Shown: positions 32,941 through 43,721, counted from the stretch's first letter. The stretch is DNA of 64,000 nucleotides from Siphonodentalium dalli (GCA_032622095.1 CP136061.1:54757762-54821761), one strand, 5' to 3'. Notes: a model not told the origin generated them from the sequence alone. Numbers and translations are program-made.

Positions 32941-33194
32941 TATGATATATTATTGGTTTTAGACAGTCACAGAGAATCATATGAATTTATGTCCATAGTT
33001 TCATGTTGTTCATGTGCTAAACTTCATTAGGATTTTGTTTTATTGGTTCAGTGTTATTCCAGCCCATTCTCATTAGGATAGTCTAGACATAATGTCCTTA
33101 TATGGGGTTTAAATCATTTATTTGGTTGTGAAAAGCCGAACAATCTCATTACGTAACACTAGTTTCCTCTTCCTGCTGCCATGTCAGACTGTGG
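32941..33194. other. No recognisable feature
   Basis: Spacer, nothing recognised. Confidence 0.4.
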
Positions 33195-33435
33195 TATAAG
33201 GTATGAAATGAGTACACACTATACAGCTCCTGGCTGTTGAACTTAAGGGTATGAGATGACTACACAGGTCCTGGCTTATGAACTTAAGGTATGAGATGAC
33301 TACACAGGTCCTGGCTTATGAACTTACGGGTGACTACACAGGTCCTGGCTTATGAACTTAATGGTATGAGATGACTACACAGGTCATGGCTTATGAACTT
33401 AAGGGTATGAGATGACTATACACTACACAGGTCCT
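33195..33435. repeat. Tandem repeat of about 41 bp, five to six units
   Basis: GGGTATGAGATGACTACACA then GGTCCTGGCTTATGAACTTA. One unit has lost GTATGAGA and the last is interrupted by TATACACT. Confidence 0.9.
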
Positions 33436-33442
33436 GGCTCTC

Positions 33443-33760
33443 TTTAATAATTGGATTATTCCATTAGTTATAAAAGTATACACTGGAATGGTTGATTATT
33501 CATCTGGAGGGATGTTCAGGAAATATAAAAGCAGACGACAAACAAACAAACATATGATACATGTACAGAAGGATTCCTATTACGACAAACAAACATATGA
33601 TACATGTACAGAAGGATTCCTATTAACATATGATACATGTACAGAAGGATTCCTATTAACATATGATACATGTACAGAAGGATTCCTATTAACATATGAT
33701 ACATGTACAGAAGGATTCCTATTCATAGAAGGGAAATGTTCACATAATAATTTCAACAAA
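33443..33760. mobile_element. TTAA-B MITE carrying a young minisatellite
   Basis: ATTGGATTATTCCATTAGTT and GGTTGATTATTCATCTGGAG at the left; GGAAATGTTCACATAATAAT at the right. The segment around ATGATACATGTACAGAAGGA, single in other copies, is repeated here. Confidence 0.8.
33550..33726. repeat. 33-bp tandem repeat inside TTAA-B
   Basis: Five units of CATATGATACATGTACAGAA plus GGATTCCTATTAA; the first carries an extra ACGACAAACAAA. The last units are identical. Because 33 is a multiple of three, open frames run through on both strands (YDTCTEGFLLT, 11 residues); not genes. Confidence 0.92.
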
Positions 33761-33778
33761 ACGGCTTCTCTCACCCAG

Positions 33779-34023
33779 TTAACCCTTCCATGACTGGAGC
33801 TTCCTGAAATTTTGCAAAAACCCTGTGCCATTTCATTGTCTTTTATAGGGAGCCTTGCATATAGAAGAGAATACATTGGCCTAACAATATTTATTTTGAC
33901 CTTGTAAGCCAGTGCATTCTCTTTATATATGCGAGGCTCCCTGGGAGACTCGCATATATAAGAGAATGCACTGGCACAATCTCTAATGCTGCACCAGCAC
34001 TGCTCCCATCATGAAAGGGTTAA
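33779..34023. mobile_element. TTAA-A MITE, full length
   Basis: TTAACCCTTCCATGACTGGA to CATCATGAAAGGGTTAA, with both hairpins. Shares its right TTAA (34020-34023) with the following TTAA-B. Confidence 0.87.
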
Positions 34024-34376
34024 ATATATACATTGGAATGGTCTATTCTTCATCAGAAGTGATGTTCAAAAATTATAAGCAGACGACAGATAAACAGATA
34101 ATGCAATTACAAAGATTCCTTTCATTGGTGGGAAATGTTTAGATAATAAGTTCAAAAAAATTATTATCTGAACATTTCCTAAGGGAAAAACAGTAATGCT
34201 CTGTAAATATGGCTTGTTGCCATTCATCGGAAAGCTCTCGTCGAGAGCTTTCCGATGAATGGCAACAAGCCATATTTCCGACTAAATCCTGAAAAGTTAC
34301 CCATAATTCTGCTGTGGTTAAGCAGTCGATTAATTAGAGCATTACTGTACTTGAGTATTTAGTAAGAAAGGGTTAA
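34020..34376. mobile_element. TTAA-B MITE interrupted by a TA-MITE
   Basis: Starts at the shared TTAA, with TACATTGGAATGGTCTATTC, the GGAAATGTTTAGATAATAAG hairpin and CCTAAGGGAAAAA. After the nested TA-MITE it ends TTGAGTATTTAGTAAGAAAG then GGTTAA. Confidence 0.82.
34191..34347. mobile_element. TA-MITE with a deleted left arm, nested
   Basis: CAGTAATGCTCTG then jumps to TAAATATGGCTTGTTGCC; the right arm is complete to GAGCATTACTG-TA. About 55 bases are missing from the left arm. Confidence 0.85.
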
Positions 34377-34415
34377 AGGCATTGTTAGTATTGTGTATCG
34401 ACCATCCTTCTAGTT

Positions 34416-34684
34416 TTAACCCTTCCATGACTCGAGCTTCCTGAAATTTTGCAAAAATTCCTGTGCCTATGTATTCTCTTATATATGCGAGTCTCCCATA
34501 GGGAGCCTCGTATATATAAGACAATATATTGGCCTAACATTATTAACCTTTTCCTTGTAAACCAGTGCATTGTCTTATATTGTCTATGCGAGGCTCTCTA
34601 TGGGAGACTTGCATATATGAGAGAATGCACTGGTACAGGATCTTGATTGCTGCACCAGCACACCTTCTGTCATGAAAGGATTAA
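34416..34684. mobile_element. TTAA-A MITE, full length
   Basis: TTAACCCTTCCATGACTCGA to CTGTCATGAAAGGATTAA, with both hairpins and TTGGCCTAACATTATTAACC between. Confidence 0.85.
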
Positions 34685-34936
34685 TCAATTTCAATCAGTT
34701 GCTGTTATTATATGTCGAAGAATACGGGTTATACTGGATTACATTACAGTTCATTGGTCGGGCCCCGCCATCCATCTGCACAGATCAATCAGAAGACAGG
34801 TCATTGGATATCAATTAAATACGGTCATTTCCTCCGTCGATAAAACTGGCATAATATGACTTAGCAGCTTACTGTCGGGATCTGGATACTAGTACAGGGC
34901 CTGATAGGGCAGAATAATCGTACAGGGCAGGGTAAT

Positions 34937-35300
34937 CAATCAATCAATCAATCATTATTGGAAAAAGCACATGCTAAAATATGTTTGCTTTATAGAAATA
35001 TAGACAAAAAAATTCGAACTTATAAACTGAACATAACAAATATAATATACATGTAGCTGTACGTAGACATACATAATTACCATCCAACAAGAAGGCGCTC
35101 ATGTTTCTTTATATTGTCTACTTTCTTCTTTCTTAATTCAAAGGCATGTTTAATAAAATTACAGATATGTTTTTTATCTATCGCATAGATAACCAATGCA
35201 TCTGTATTGACAGTGAGATGATATATACAATGTATTAATTGTTGTAAACTCTGATAGGGTCTGAGGTCCCAAGAGGAAGCAAAGGAAAGCAAGATTTAAA
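34937..35300 (-). mobile_element. Possible 3' end of a LINE on the minus strand
   Basis: Read on the minus strand, a 71-codon frame (35292-35077) rich in Lys, Arg and His ends with FIKHAFELRKKKVDNIKKHE. About 110 bp later comes a (TTGA)n tract (ATTGATTGATTGATTGATT at about 34937-34957). Basic C-termini followed by a short-unit tail occur at the 3' ends of several non-LTR families. No reverse transcriptase motif is present; the call is tentative. Confidence 0.3.
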
Positions 35301-35454
35301 TTCTCTGTCTTTATATAAATGACATCTGTTTCTAAGGCACACAGAATTAAATGGTATAGTGCTCTGCACTCCTTGAGTTCATAGAACTATTACAATAAAA
35401 CCTCTCATGTCTTTGATAATAAACCTTATCCCAAAGGATGGCTGGAATACTGTC
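35301..35454. other. No recognisable feature
   Basis: Short spacer. Confidence 0.35.
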
Positions 35455-35800
35455 TAGCCATCTTTCCAGCTCTCCGTCCGTCTGCCTGTCTGCTCATATA
35501 TCTCAATCATGGGTGATCGGATCTCAATGAAATTTCGTATGCAGTATTGGCATCAGGAGGGCTTTCAAATGGTTCATTAATGCTGTTCACATTTTCCATG
35601 CAAGAGTTATCCCTCTCTGTTTATCTGAAAATGATGGATTTCCGTTCATCTGCTCTTATATCTCAACCATGGGTTATCTGATCTCAATGAAATTTGGTTT
35701 GTACGTTTGGCAATATGAGAGCTTTCAATTGATGTTATTCACATTTTGCATTCAAGAGTTATCCCTCTTTTTTTATCTCAAAATGTTGGATTTCCGTCTC
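35455..35800. repeat. Repeat of about 170 bp, two units
   Basis: Each unit has CCGTCTGYCTGCTCATATAT, CTCAAYCATGGGTKATC, GATCTCAATGAAATTT and CAAGAGTTATCCCTCT. Related units lie at 13140, 37681-38043, 39762 and 55075. The dispersed, partly tandem behaviour and CTGTCTG starts resemble Helitron cargo here. Confidence 0.75.
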
Positions 35801-35935
35801 ATTTAATTGTCAAGTAATTTGTTCGTTCACCACATTTTTTTTCACAATTTGGTTTCCATCCTGCCAATATCTCAATTTTTCACCATGGGGGTATCCAAGC
35901 ACCTATGGTGCAACCTCTTGTGTTATCTAATGATT

Positions 35936-36049
35936 TGCCTCCAATGAATAGGAATCCACGTCCATTTATATTTCCTGAACATTCCTTCAGATGAATAATG
36001 TATACTTATGTAACTGGTGGGAGAATCCATTTAGTGAAGAGAAGGTTAA
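35936..36049. mobile_element. TTAA-B MITE, half
   Basis: CCTCCAATGAATAGGAATCC, GATGAATAATGTATACTTAT and GGGAGAATCCATTTAGTGAA to GAGAAGGTTAA. Confidence 0.72.
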
Positions 36050-36126
36050 GTGTTTATTGTTCACATTAGGGTTTTGTTTTAAGCTGACACCATAGAAAAT
36101 TTAAAAAGTGCATGGCCACAATTTTT

Positions 36127-36273
36127 AGCCCTTTCAAGTTCTAGGTAAATATTGTTAGGCCAATGTATTCTTTTATATATGCGAGGCTCCCTATGGGAGA
36201 CTTGCGTATATAAGAGAATGCATGCATTGGGTTTTCTCTAAATTTCAGGGATCTCCAATCATGGAAGGGTTAA
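36127..36273. mobile_element. TTAA-A MITE, half
   Basis: From GCCCTTTCAAGTTCTAGGTA and TTGTTAGGCCAATGTATTCT to CCAATCATGGAAGGGTTAA. Confidence 0.75.
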
Positions 36274-36589
36274 TAACTCTGCGATAATGAGATTTAACAT
36301 ATCAAAACCATTGTTATGTAAACATTGCTACAGTGGAATTACTGATAAAACTCCATTTTATCCAAAAAGAATCCATAGTTTACTAAAAACTTGATGGTAA
36401 ACAATATAGAAAATGTCAAAAGCATTGAAATATATTCCGAAAATCATGTTCAGACTAAATTATTTGAAATTAATAAACGGTTAGCAATGTTTGTTGACAA
36501 ATCACTGTAACAGTTTGTTTACATGTACATAACAATGGTTTCAACATGCAAAATTTTTTATTGGAGAACTATCAATAATGAATATATTA
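36274..36589. repeat. Dispersed repeat with AACCATTGTTATGTAAAC ends
   Basis: CAAAACCATTGTTATGTAAA near the left and its inverse TACATAACAATGGTTTCAAC near the right form a loose inverted pair. The same motif lies at about 45591 and 53433. Probably an old MITE; ends not defined. Confidence 0.45.
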
Positions 36590-36670
36590 AAACCTTCCAT
36601 GACTGGAGCTTCCTGAAATTTTTGAAAATCCTCTACCAATGCATTCTCTTATATATGTGAGTCTCCCAAG
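36590..36670. mobile_element. TTAA-A MITE, end fragment
   Basis: CCTTCCATGACTGGAGCTTC through CCAATGCATTCTCTTATATA to GTGAGTCTCCCA, then stops. Confidence 0.7.
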
Positions 36671-36736
36671 TTAAAGGAGTTTAACTATTTATCCATGTTC
36701 TTATTTGTTATGATGTATTACAGACATTTATAATCC

Positions 36737-37006
36737 CTATAAATACACACACTTCATACACATCAAACAAACCAGCTTGTTCTGTTGGACCCACCATGCT
36801 GTAAGTTCACATTTGAATGCAGATTCTTGGTACACTGGGACCATGCAGTCTTTGATGAATATTGATTGTTCTTTTCTTAAATAGTCCTTGGCTTTTATTT
36901 CTTTAGGATCTCGGGCACTTACATATTCATAGAGTTTTTTTGTCCCGGTATTTATCAATATGTTATTTACAGGAAGGGAGATCATTCTGAAACCAGTATG
37001 AGTCAA
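36737..37006 (-). CDS. Unrecognised 89-codon open frame, possible exon or retrocopy fragment
   Basis: On the minus strand, a polypyrimidine-poor but valid AG (TGGTTTCAG, about 36989) precedes MISLPVNNILINTGTKKLYE, then YVSARDPKEIKAKDYLRKEQ and SIFIKDCMVPVYQES. Composition is unlike the AT-driven chance frames around it: balanced charge and few low-complexity runs. I cannot name a family. It ends in a stop with no donor needed. It could be a last exon of a gene on the other strand, a retrocopy fragment or chance. Confidence 0.3.
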   Translation of the reverse strand: MTHTGFRMISLPVNNILINTGTKKLYEYVSARDPKEIKAKDYLRKEQSIFIKDCMVPVYQESAFKCELTAWWVQQNKLVCLMCMKCVYL

Positions 37007-37053
37007 TCACTATCTTGTATACTGTCACTTTGATCTTGGCTTTTCGGGACAAT

Positions 37054-37195
37054 TGTAGCAGACGACATACGGAAAAACAGATGATGCAAAAGCAGATGGG
37101 GAAATGTTTAGATGATAAGTCAACAAACGACCATTATTGATCTTATTATCTGAACATTTCCAAAGGGAATGACTAATTAATGAGTATTTCATATT
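37054..37195. mobile_element. TTAA-B MITE, right part
   Basis: GCAGACGACATACGGAAAAA, GGGGAAATGTTTAGATGATA, its inverse TTATTATCTGAACATTTCC, then ATTAATGAGTATTTCATATT. Confidence 0.7.
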
Positions 37196-37680
37196 GATTG
37201 ATTGGGGTTTAATGTCAGTGTATGTCACTTTCAGCAACTAAGGCCATATCAGGACATTGCCAGTTTTAGTGGTGGAGGAATCCACACACTTATGGCTAAT
37301 CTAACAGTGATTTCAATGGCTGATAAACTCACAGACCATGTGCTGCAATTTGCAAACCACTGGCCATCAGCGAGTAATTGGCAACTCCACCAGATAACGA
37401 TTTTGTGTTACAAAGTCCATGACGGAAACATGTGGATTTAAAAAAAAAGGAGGGGGTATACTGTTTTCCCTCTGTCCATCTGTCTGTGCATCCGGATGGG
37501 TGCACATTTGAGCCTCAGGTGGTCAGGCGAGGAGCCTGAGACAAAGTTGATATGATCAACCACATAATGTCAAACTACCATCTAATTCCCTTTATTCCGT
37601 ATAATTTATGAGTTAAGTGGTAGTCATAAGTGTCAAACCTGTCAATAACAAAATAAATACCACTTAAAGACCAAATGTAT
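37196..37680. other. No recognisable feature
   Basis: Spacer. The 79-codon + frame at 37202 is not recognised. An A-rich run and CTGTCCATCTGTCTGTGCAT at about 37472 may be the edge of another repeat. Confidence 0.4.
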
Positions 37681-37887
37681 GTATGTCCGTCCATCTGTCT
37701 GTCAAATGTCTCAGGATCTCAATGAAATTTGGTATGGATGTTCACTACTGTGAGGAAATTCAATGGAGTGTTCAATCATTTTGTTCAGGTTTTCCGTTCG
37801 AGATTTATTCAACTTTGTTTATCTAGAAATGTTAGTCCTTCCATGTGTCCGATGTCTGTTCAGGTCATAACTTGAACAGTAATGCTC
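37681..37887. repeat. 170-bp dispersed repeat unit
   Basis: CCGTCCATCTGTCTGTCAAA, GGATCTCAATGAAATTTGGT and ATGGATGTTCACTACTGTGA. Continues into the duplicated segment that starts at 37888. Confidence 0.75.
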
Positions 37888-38349
37888 GGATCTCAATGAA
37901 ATTTGGTATGGATGTTCATTACTATGAGGACATCCAATGGAGTGTTCAATAGTTTTGTTCGTGTTTTCCAAACTGGAGTTATTCAGCTTTGTTTATTTGC
38001 TGATTTTTGGGTCGTCTCCCTGAGTATCTCAGTCATAGGTATAATATTCACACTAGGTGGTATGCCACAGGGTTTCTGATATAAGGGCACTGGTTCCCTT
38101 TTAGGGTCTCTTTCCCCTAGTCCAATTTTCCCCTCCGACATATTACCCTACTTGATCCACGTATTAATGACTACATCACCTGTGTGTCTGCCATTAAATA
38201 AAACCCAACATGGAATGATAGTTTTATTTGCCACCTATTAAATTCTTATCACTTTTGGACTATTTTGCAGAAAGAATACTTTTTCAGGGGTACACACATT
38301 GACATTTACATTTACTGCCTTATTCCGAAAGATATCAAAGTGGTCATCG

Positions 38350-38421
38350 TTTCCAACTAAATCCTGAAAAGTTACCCAAATTCTGCTGTGGTTAAGGAGT
38401 CGATTATTTAGGGCATTACTG
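38350..38421 (+). mobile_element. TA-MITE, right-arm remnant (copy 1)
   Basis: TTTCCAACTAAATCCTGAAA to GGGCATTACTG-TA. Also present in the duplicate at 43649-43721, so it predates the duplication. Confidence 0.8.
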
Positions 38422-39234
38422 TATGGTTGATTCTGCCTGGGCTGGTTACATCCTCAAATAACATCTGTTCTGATTTATGATTATGTAGACCAGCCACATA
38501 TGTTAGCCGCTGACGGTACAAAAAATTGTCAGTACACTTGTTTGTTTTACCGGCAGATTTACCCTGAAGTCCTCGATGCAAAATTACAGTACCTTAATTT
38601 CTATATCAAATTTCTGAAGTGCCAAACGATAAAACCCCTTCAATTTGTTAAAAGTAAAAAGCGATTATGAATCAATGACTTGATCTATGTATATGTTCAG
38701 AACATAGTGACTGATTTATCGACTGATTTACTCAATATTAGCATTTATTATATCCTTCTCCATCAAATAGTGGGAAAATGCCGTGGTGTAGAACGTTATA
38801 TCAATCGCTTGGACCGACTCGATGGATAACATGCACTGACCTACTCTATGGATAACACAATAAATAGTATTACTCTCTCGGATATCACTTCCGGTAATTA
38901 TAGCAGAATAAAACAATGGGCACTTTTTCTGTGTGCTCAATATTTTGTGGTGTGCAAATCAATTGAATTGATGTAAACATGTCCACTTCCGACTGCGAAT
39001 GTCAAAGTTTTCTAACAATTTGCAGTGAACTGTAGAATAAAACTAGCAATTTTGGGTGATTTTATAACGTAACTCAAGTAATAAAAAGAACTCCTACATT
39101 CAGCCGCTCTTGGAAATTCTTTGAGCCATTCATGAGATAATCCGGGTATTCAACCAAAACACGTAGGTATTCTCTGTATATTCACAATTAGTTTATTTCC
39201 CTCCAGTGCATGGTTACAGGGGTATCATTCCCCC

Positions 39235-39631
39235 TAAGTCTGAGTTTACTGTGACTGTCATTTGCAGAATGAGGTCCCCAGATGGCGAATTTAGTGACGC
39301 TGTCCCGCATATTTGCTATGGGAGATATAGGCTCAGATTGAAGATCCCAAATGGTAAATATTGTGATGTACACCCATTGGGAACCTCGATTATGCATAGT
39401 GTCGTCTGCCAATTTGGGGGATATGGAGAAACTAAACTAAAAAAGAAATAGAATCTATATTAAGGAAGTTTCTATAGAAATTTGATGATAAAGAAACTTT
39501 CCAGAGAAGATGAGGCCTAAGGAGAATGAGGTCCACAGAGGATGAATTTAGTGATGCTATGCAGGATAGATCACTAAATTCACCCACTGGACCTCATTCT
39601 GCAAATGACAGACACACTAAACTGAAGCTTG
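39235..39631. mobile_element. hAT-M MITE with 8-bp duplication (copy 1)
   Basis: ATTCCCCC at 39227-39234 and 39632-39639. Ends TAAGTCTGAGTTTACTGTGA and CACTAAACTGAAGCTTG. Central segment GGTAAATATTGTGATGTACA, then CTAAACTAAAAAAG. One of the loci that fix this family as hAT-type. Confidence 0.9.
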
Positions 39632-40175
39632 ATTCCCCCAGAAAACAGAAACCATGTTATTATTCCACCCTGTACTGTTATTTGGCACTTATAAAGAGTA
39701 GCACTTCGAATTATTCATTCATAAATATTACAGAATCTCATGTGTGTATGATCAATGTTAGGATCTCAATGAAATTTGGTATGGATGTTCATTACTATGA
39801 GGACATCCAATGGAGTGTTCAATAGTTTTGTTCGTGTTTTCCAAACTGGAGTTATTCAGCTTTGTTTATTTGCTGATTTTTGGGTCGTCTCCCTGAGTAT
39901 CTCAGTCATAGGTATAATATTCACACTAGGTGGTATCACACGACACAATCGTTTCGACGATTCTACGACCAATTCCACGATTCTGCGGCTTGACAACCAC
40001 GGTGCTGCGGCAGTTCAACGATTCTGCGGCCTTATTATACGTGATATTTTATGACAAACATAGATAAAGAGGCCTTTTACTGAATTGGGACGATAAAAGT
40101 GGGCTTCTTCTTGCATGCATCGTGTAGAGTAGACTTTGCAGTTCCACCAGGTTAATTCACGGAATACATACGAAG

Positions 40176-40379
40176 ATGAGATCTATACATAAAATGAGTC
40201 ACAATCGGCTCGGTCAAGTCTGGATAATCCGATCAAACCGCGAACCGATCGCAAAAAGTAATTTCTTGGGCTACAAGGGGACATTAACGGTGCGAAAATT
40301 AACATCCAACGTAAGCTTTGATAAGCATAAATGTATTATTTGTCAAATTCGTACCCCCGTTGACGCAATATTCAATTAA
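40176..40379 (+). CDS. Short open frame with a CIICQ motif inside the 3.41 kb element
   Basis: Sixty-seven codons starting MRSIHKMSHNRLGQVW and ending FDKHKCIICQIRTPVDAIFN. The K-C-I-I-C-Q string resembles N-terminal zinc-binding motifs in some large transposon-associated proteins of invertebrates. No partner cysteines or histidines follow before the stop. Position close behind the left inverted repeat would suit a first exon. Weak. Confidence 0.2.
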   Translation: MRSIHKMSHNRLGQVWIIRSNREPIAKSNFLGYKGTLTVRKLTSNVSFDKHKCIICQIRTPVDAIFN

Positions 40380-40917
40380 ACTATACACAGAAATGCAGTA
40401 ACGGTGTCAACTATTTGACAACGCCCCACTTCGACCATGACAACGACGATTGGGCGACTCGTTGAACGGTAATTTTCATTTGTATACGATGTATCGGTCA
40501 CTGCACTGTCATCGGACAGCTTATTTATGCGTATAAGCCCGTGTATGCTGCATCAATAAATGTTTGGAACAGTGCCTTCGTTGTACAATGCACATGTCCT
40601 GGATTCAATACAGTACTGTGTATTTACTGCATGATCCCCACATGTGAAGCTATAGAGACCAAGTCACATAAGAGATATAGTCATGGATTGGACAAAGCGT
40701 GACACACATGCTCGTGTAAAAATATATGTTGATACGGGTCGTAAACCCAAGCCAACCACTGACTATTGACTATAAATGAGTATGTTGGACTAGTATGCAT
40801 ATAGTATGAATTTTATTTGATACATTGTTTTGAAAACTGTACAAATATTTATCGACAACACGAATTTTGTATTTTCGCATTCCGGCTAATCTTCAGCCGT
40901 AACATTACTTCGTACTC

Positions 40918-41279
40918 GATAGACTTTCATATAGACTATAGAAACAGCCATATGCGTGCGACGTGACCTTGACCTTGAAATCGGGTCAATTCAAGGTCAA
41001 ATCGAGAATTTTGATGGGATTTTCACGAAATTTGATACATTGGGTTACTTTTGCCACTGAGTGTTTTGGACGGGTCAAATCGTGACCCCGACCTGACCTT
41101 CAAAATGATCAATTCAAGGTCAAGTCGGGTAAAACCGGATGGATTTCGACGGGCATGTTTGTCGGGTACTTTTATCCGGGCAGTGTTTTGGACTGGTCAA
41201 ATCTTGACCCCACTTGACCTTGACCTTCAAAATGGACAATTCAAGGTCAAAGCCCGGACGAAGTCGGGTCACCTTCTAA
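40918..41279 (+). mobile_element. Helitron-like element nested in the 3.41 kb element
   Basis: GTGACCTTGACCTTGAAATC, GGTCAATTCAAGGTCAAATC, then CCCGGACGAAGTCGGGTCAC and CTT-CTAA-T. The hairpin and CTRR end are intact. The 5' end is unclear. Confidence 0.65.
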
Positions 41280-41281
41280 TA

Positions 41282-41510
41282 TCTATATAAAAGCTGAGTG
41301 TGTGTGTCTTTCTGTAACTATGTCATGCTTTACGATGCGTTCAAAATATATGACCCTCATATCCATTGCGCCCAATTATTTATCATTTTCTGCACCACAT
41401 CTTAGAATAAGCGAGATCACCGAGTCGCGGCCATATTGGATTACCCAGACCCCATTCCGCGGTTTAAGTCTACGTGTCAAAGTTCTGGAGGTGCATTCCA
41501 TATAATGATT
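41282..41510 (+). mobile_element. Helitron-like 5' end, next to the previous
   Basis: TCTATATAAAAGCTGAGTGT followed by GTGTGTCTTTCTGTAACTAT. Starts two bases after the CTAA end of the preceding element. No clear 3' end found. Confidence 0.5.
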
Positions 41511-41630
41511 TTTTAATATTCATGAAATACATGTCCGCGTTCACGGAAAATATATAGCGGTAATTAAGGACGGATGATATAAATGATTTATATAGAGGAT
41601 CCCCAACGATAAATGTTGGGATATAACATT

Positions 41631-42015
41631 TTATAAAACGAGTTTGATAACTTTCTTTATGCCCTTTTTAAAAATATCAAAATCTTTAAAAGAAGCTGAA
41701 AATGCATGCACAATGGATATATTTACGGTGTCGACCGAGACGCTACACAAAGGTATACGACAGAATAGCGCACTCTGGCTGGCGACGAAAAAATATAGTT
41801 CCCCAATTTGCCTCTTTGTTTTTGTGTCTATTTTCGTCAATGCAAAGGAGTTGGGACCAAAATTTCCAATATCTAATGTTGGTGTCATGCGCGGCTTTTC
41901 GAAAGTACTATTAATCCGCGCGGTCATTGCGGGTGTGATGTCAAGTATCCCGGGAAGCACGCACATATTCATCATTAGTGGATATAAGGAAATATGCAAT
42001 ATTAGGATCTTTTAA
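41631..42015. other. Opposed open frames of about 123 codons, unrecognised
   Basis: Both strands stay open over nearly the same stretch (41644-42015 plus, 41631-41999 minus). Neither shows a motif that I can name. They may be remnants of the element's coding region or chance. Confidence 0.25.
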
Positions 42016-42279
42016 TGATACAATATATACAACTTTGCCAAAGTGAAAAAAAACCACATTTAAAATGGAACATTATTTTGTCTTGAATGTGTCTTTACTT
42101 CCTCTTGTGTTGTGGTAAGGAAATCAATATTATTTTTGTTAATCCGTCTTTTTAGCTCGTTTTCCTTCTTAAAATATGATTATGTGATAAAGTGGATTTC
42201 AAATTCGTCCCAGTTATTTGCAAAATAATTTATTAACCTTGTCCATTTTAAAGTCAGCTTGAAAAAACACATTAGAGAT

Positions 42280-42432
42280 TATCTATCCCTCCCCATTTCC
42301 ATATCTCTCTCCCTATCTCTCTCACATCTCTCTCCCCTCTCTCTCCCCTCTCTCCACCCCCTCCTCCTCTCTCCCTCCCCTCATATCTTCCTCCTCTCCC
42401 CTCTTTCTCCCTAGATATATATATATATATAT
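42280..42432. repeat. CT-rich simple repeat and TA tract
   Basis: CTCTCTCCCCTCTCTC-type polypyrimidine run for about 130 bases, then TATATATATATATATAT (about 42416-42432). Confidence 0.9.
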
Positions 42433-43648
42433 ATTAAGTTTCATGTGTGGAGTTAATTTCTAAGGCGACCATTCTCCATCATCGATACCACAACGCAACT
42501 GAGAATAAGACATGTTGGCGATAAGAAAATACCGAGACATTGTGAGTCGACTGCGTACAGACAGACGGAAGGAAAGTTGGATAGGCGGAAAGGCAATTTA
42601 AATCATGTAATGTGTGGAGCACATATATGGAAATTAAACATGTACAGTATAGCAATATACGATTCGACATTACGTTATTTTCCTCAGCTGGCTCCAAATA
42701 AAAGAGTCTTAATCTCGCAGGCTTGAGGTCGTGTGATTCATATGCGTATTCATGTCTATAGCGAGCGTGCCATTCATTAGAAAACGACTTCTCGTGAGCA
42801 CAAGTTAATGAAATTTCAATTGCTGGTCGCACAATCGTCGTTGTCATAGTCGACTCATCGGCGTTGTCAATTGAATGCGATGATACCCCCGCAAATATGG
42901 ACACAGCGCCATCAATCACAGAACTGAGGTTAACATCAGTTGTGAAAAATCACCCAAAGACGTATGGTTATGTTATTATTTGGTTTCCACTCAATTTTAT
43001 AGGACATTATATATTTTTTCTAAACTCTGAAGACGAATTTCACTCAATGATGTGTGTAAAACCAGAACAACCGGTCTATTTGTGTCAAAGATTATGTATT
43101 GTTGTGCTAACTGTCTAGTGCTGAACTCTCTATCGATTATCGAATCGAAGATCGCCGTAACTAATAGAAATATAATATATGGTACATATACCTACATATT
43201 TCTGGATTTATTCATTCTTTATTTTTTTTTTAGTTTTTATCGCATCGGCATGGTCGCAGAATCGTTAAATTGCCGCAGCACCGTGGTTGTCAAGCCGCAG
43301 AATCGTGGAATTGGTCGCAGAATCGTCGAAACGATTGTGCCGTGTGGGTATGCCACAGGGTTTCTGATATAAGGGCACCGGTTCCCTTTTAGGGTCTCTT
43401 TCCCCTAGTCCAATTTTCCCCTCCGACATATTACCCTACTCGATCCACGTATTAATGACTACATCACCTGTGTGTCTGCCATTAAATAAAACCCAACATG
43501 GAATGATAAACCAAAGATAGTTTTATTTGCCAGCTATTAAATTCTGATCACTTTTGGACTATTTTGCAGAAAGAATACTTTTTCAGGGGTACACACATTG
43601 ACATTTACATTTACTGCCTTATTCCGAAAGATATCAAAGTGGTCATCG

Positions 43649-43721
43649 TTTCCAACTAAATCCTGAAAAGTTACCCATAATTCTGCTGTGGTTAAGGAGT
43701 CGATTATTTAGGGCATTACTG
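43649..43721 (+). mobile_element. TA-MITE, right-arm remnant (copy 2)
   Basis: Duplicate of 38350-38421; reads TTACCCATAATTCTG where copy 1 has lost two bases. Confidence 0.8.

Larger units (their letters stand above)
37888..39761 (+). repeat. Tandem duplication, copy 1 (1.87 kb)
   Basis: Starts GGATCTCAATGAAATTTGGT and ends CATGTGTGTATGATCAATGT plus TA. The next base begins the same sequence again (39762), with a GATC microhomology at the junction. The copy is uninterrupted at GGTGGTATGCCACAGGG (38057-38073), which shows the empty site of the 3.41 kb element. Contents: a 170-bp repeat unit, a solo TA-MITE arm and a hAT-M element. Copy 2 differs by scattered substitutions and small indels only. 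Confidence 0.93.
39937..43346. mobile_element. 3.41 kb DNA transposon with 95-bp inverted repeats
   Basis: Ends CACACGACACAATCGTTTCG and, inverted, CACACGGCACAATCGTTTCG; the inverted repeats run about 95 bases (39937-40031 and 43252-43346) with few mismatches. Target duplication GGTAT (39932-39936 and 43347-43351), confirmed by the empty site in the neighbouring copy. Each inverted repeat contains three copies of an ACGATTCTGCGRCC-like motif, likely transposase sites. Inside are Helitron-like segments (40918-41510), open frames not recognised, and a CT-rich tract. A 5-bp duplication with CACA ends is most like Transib, but the superfamily is unproven without a transposase. Confidence 0.88.

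Noticed and set aside
42479-42919. 146-codon minus frame as transposase of the 3.41 kb element
   Set aside because: Long enough to notice but no catalytic motif or similarity that I recognise; not called as a gene.
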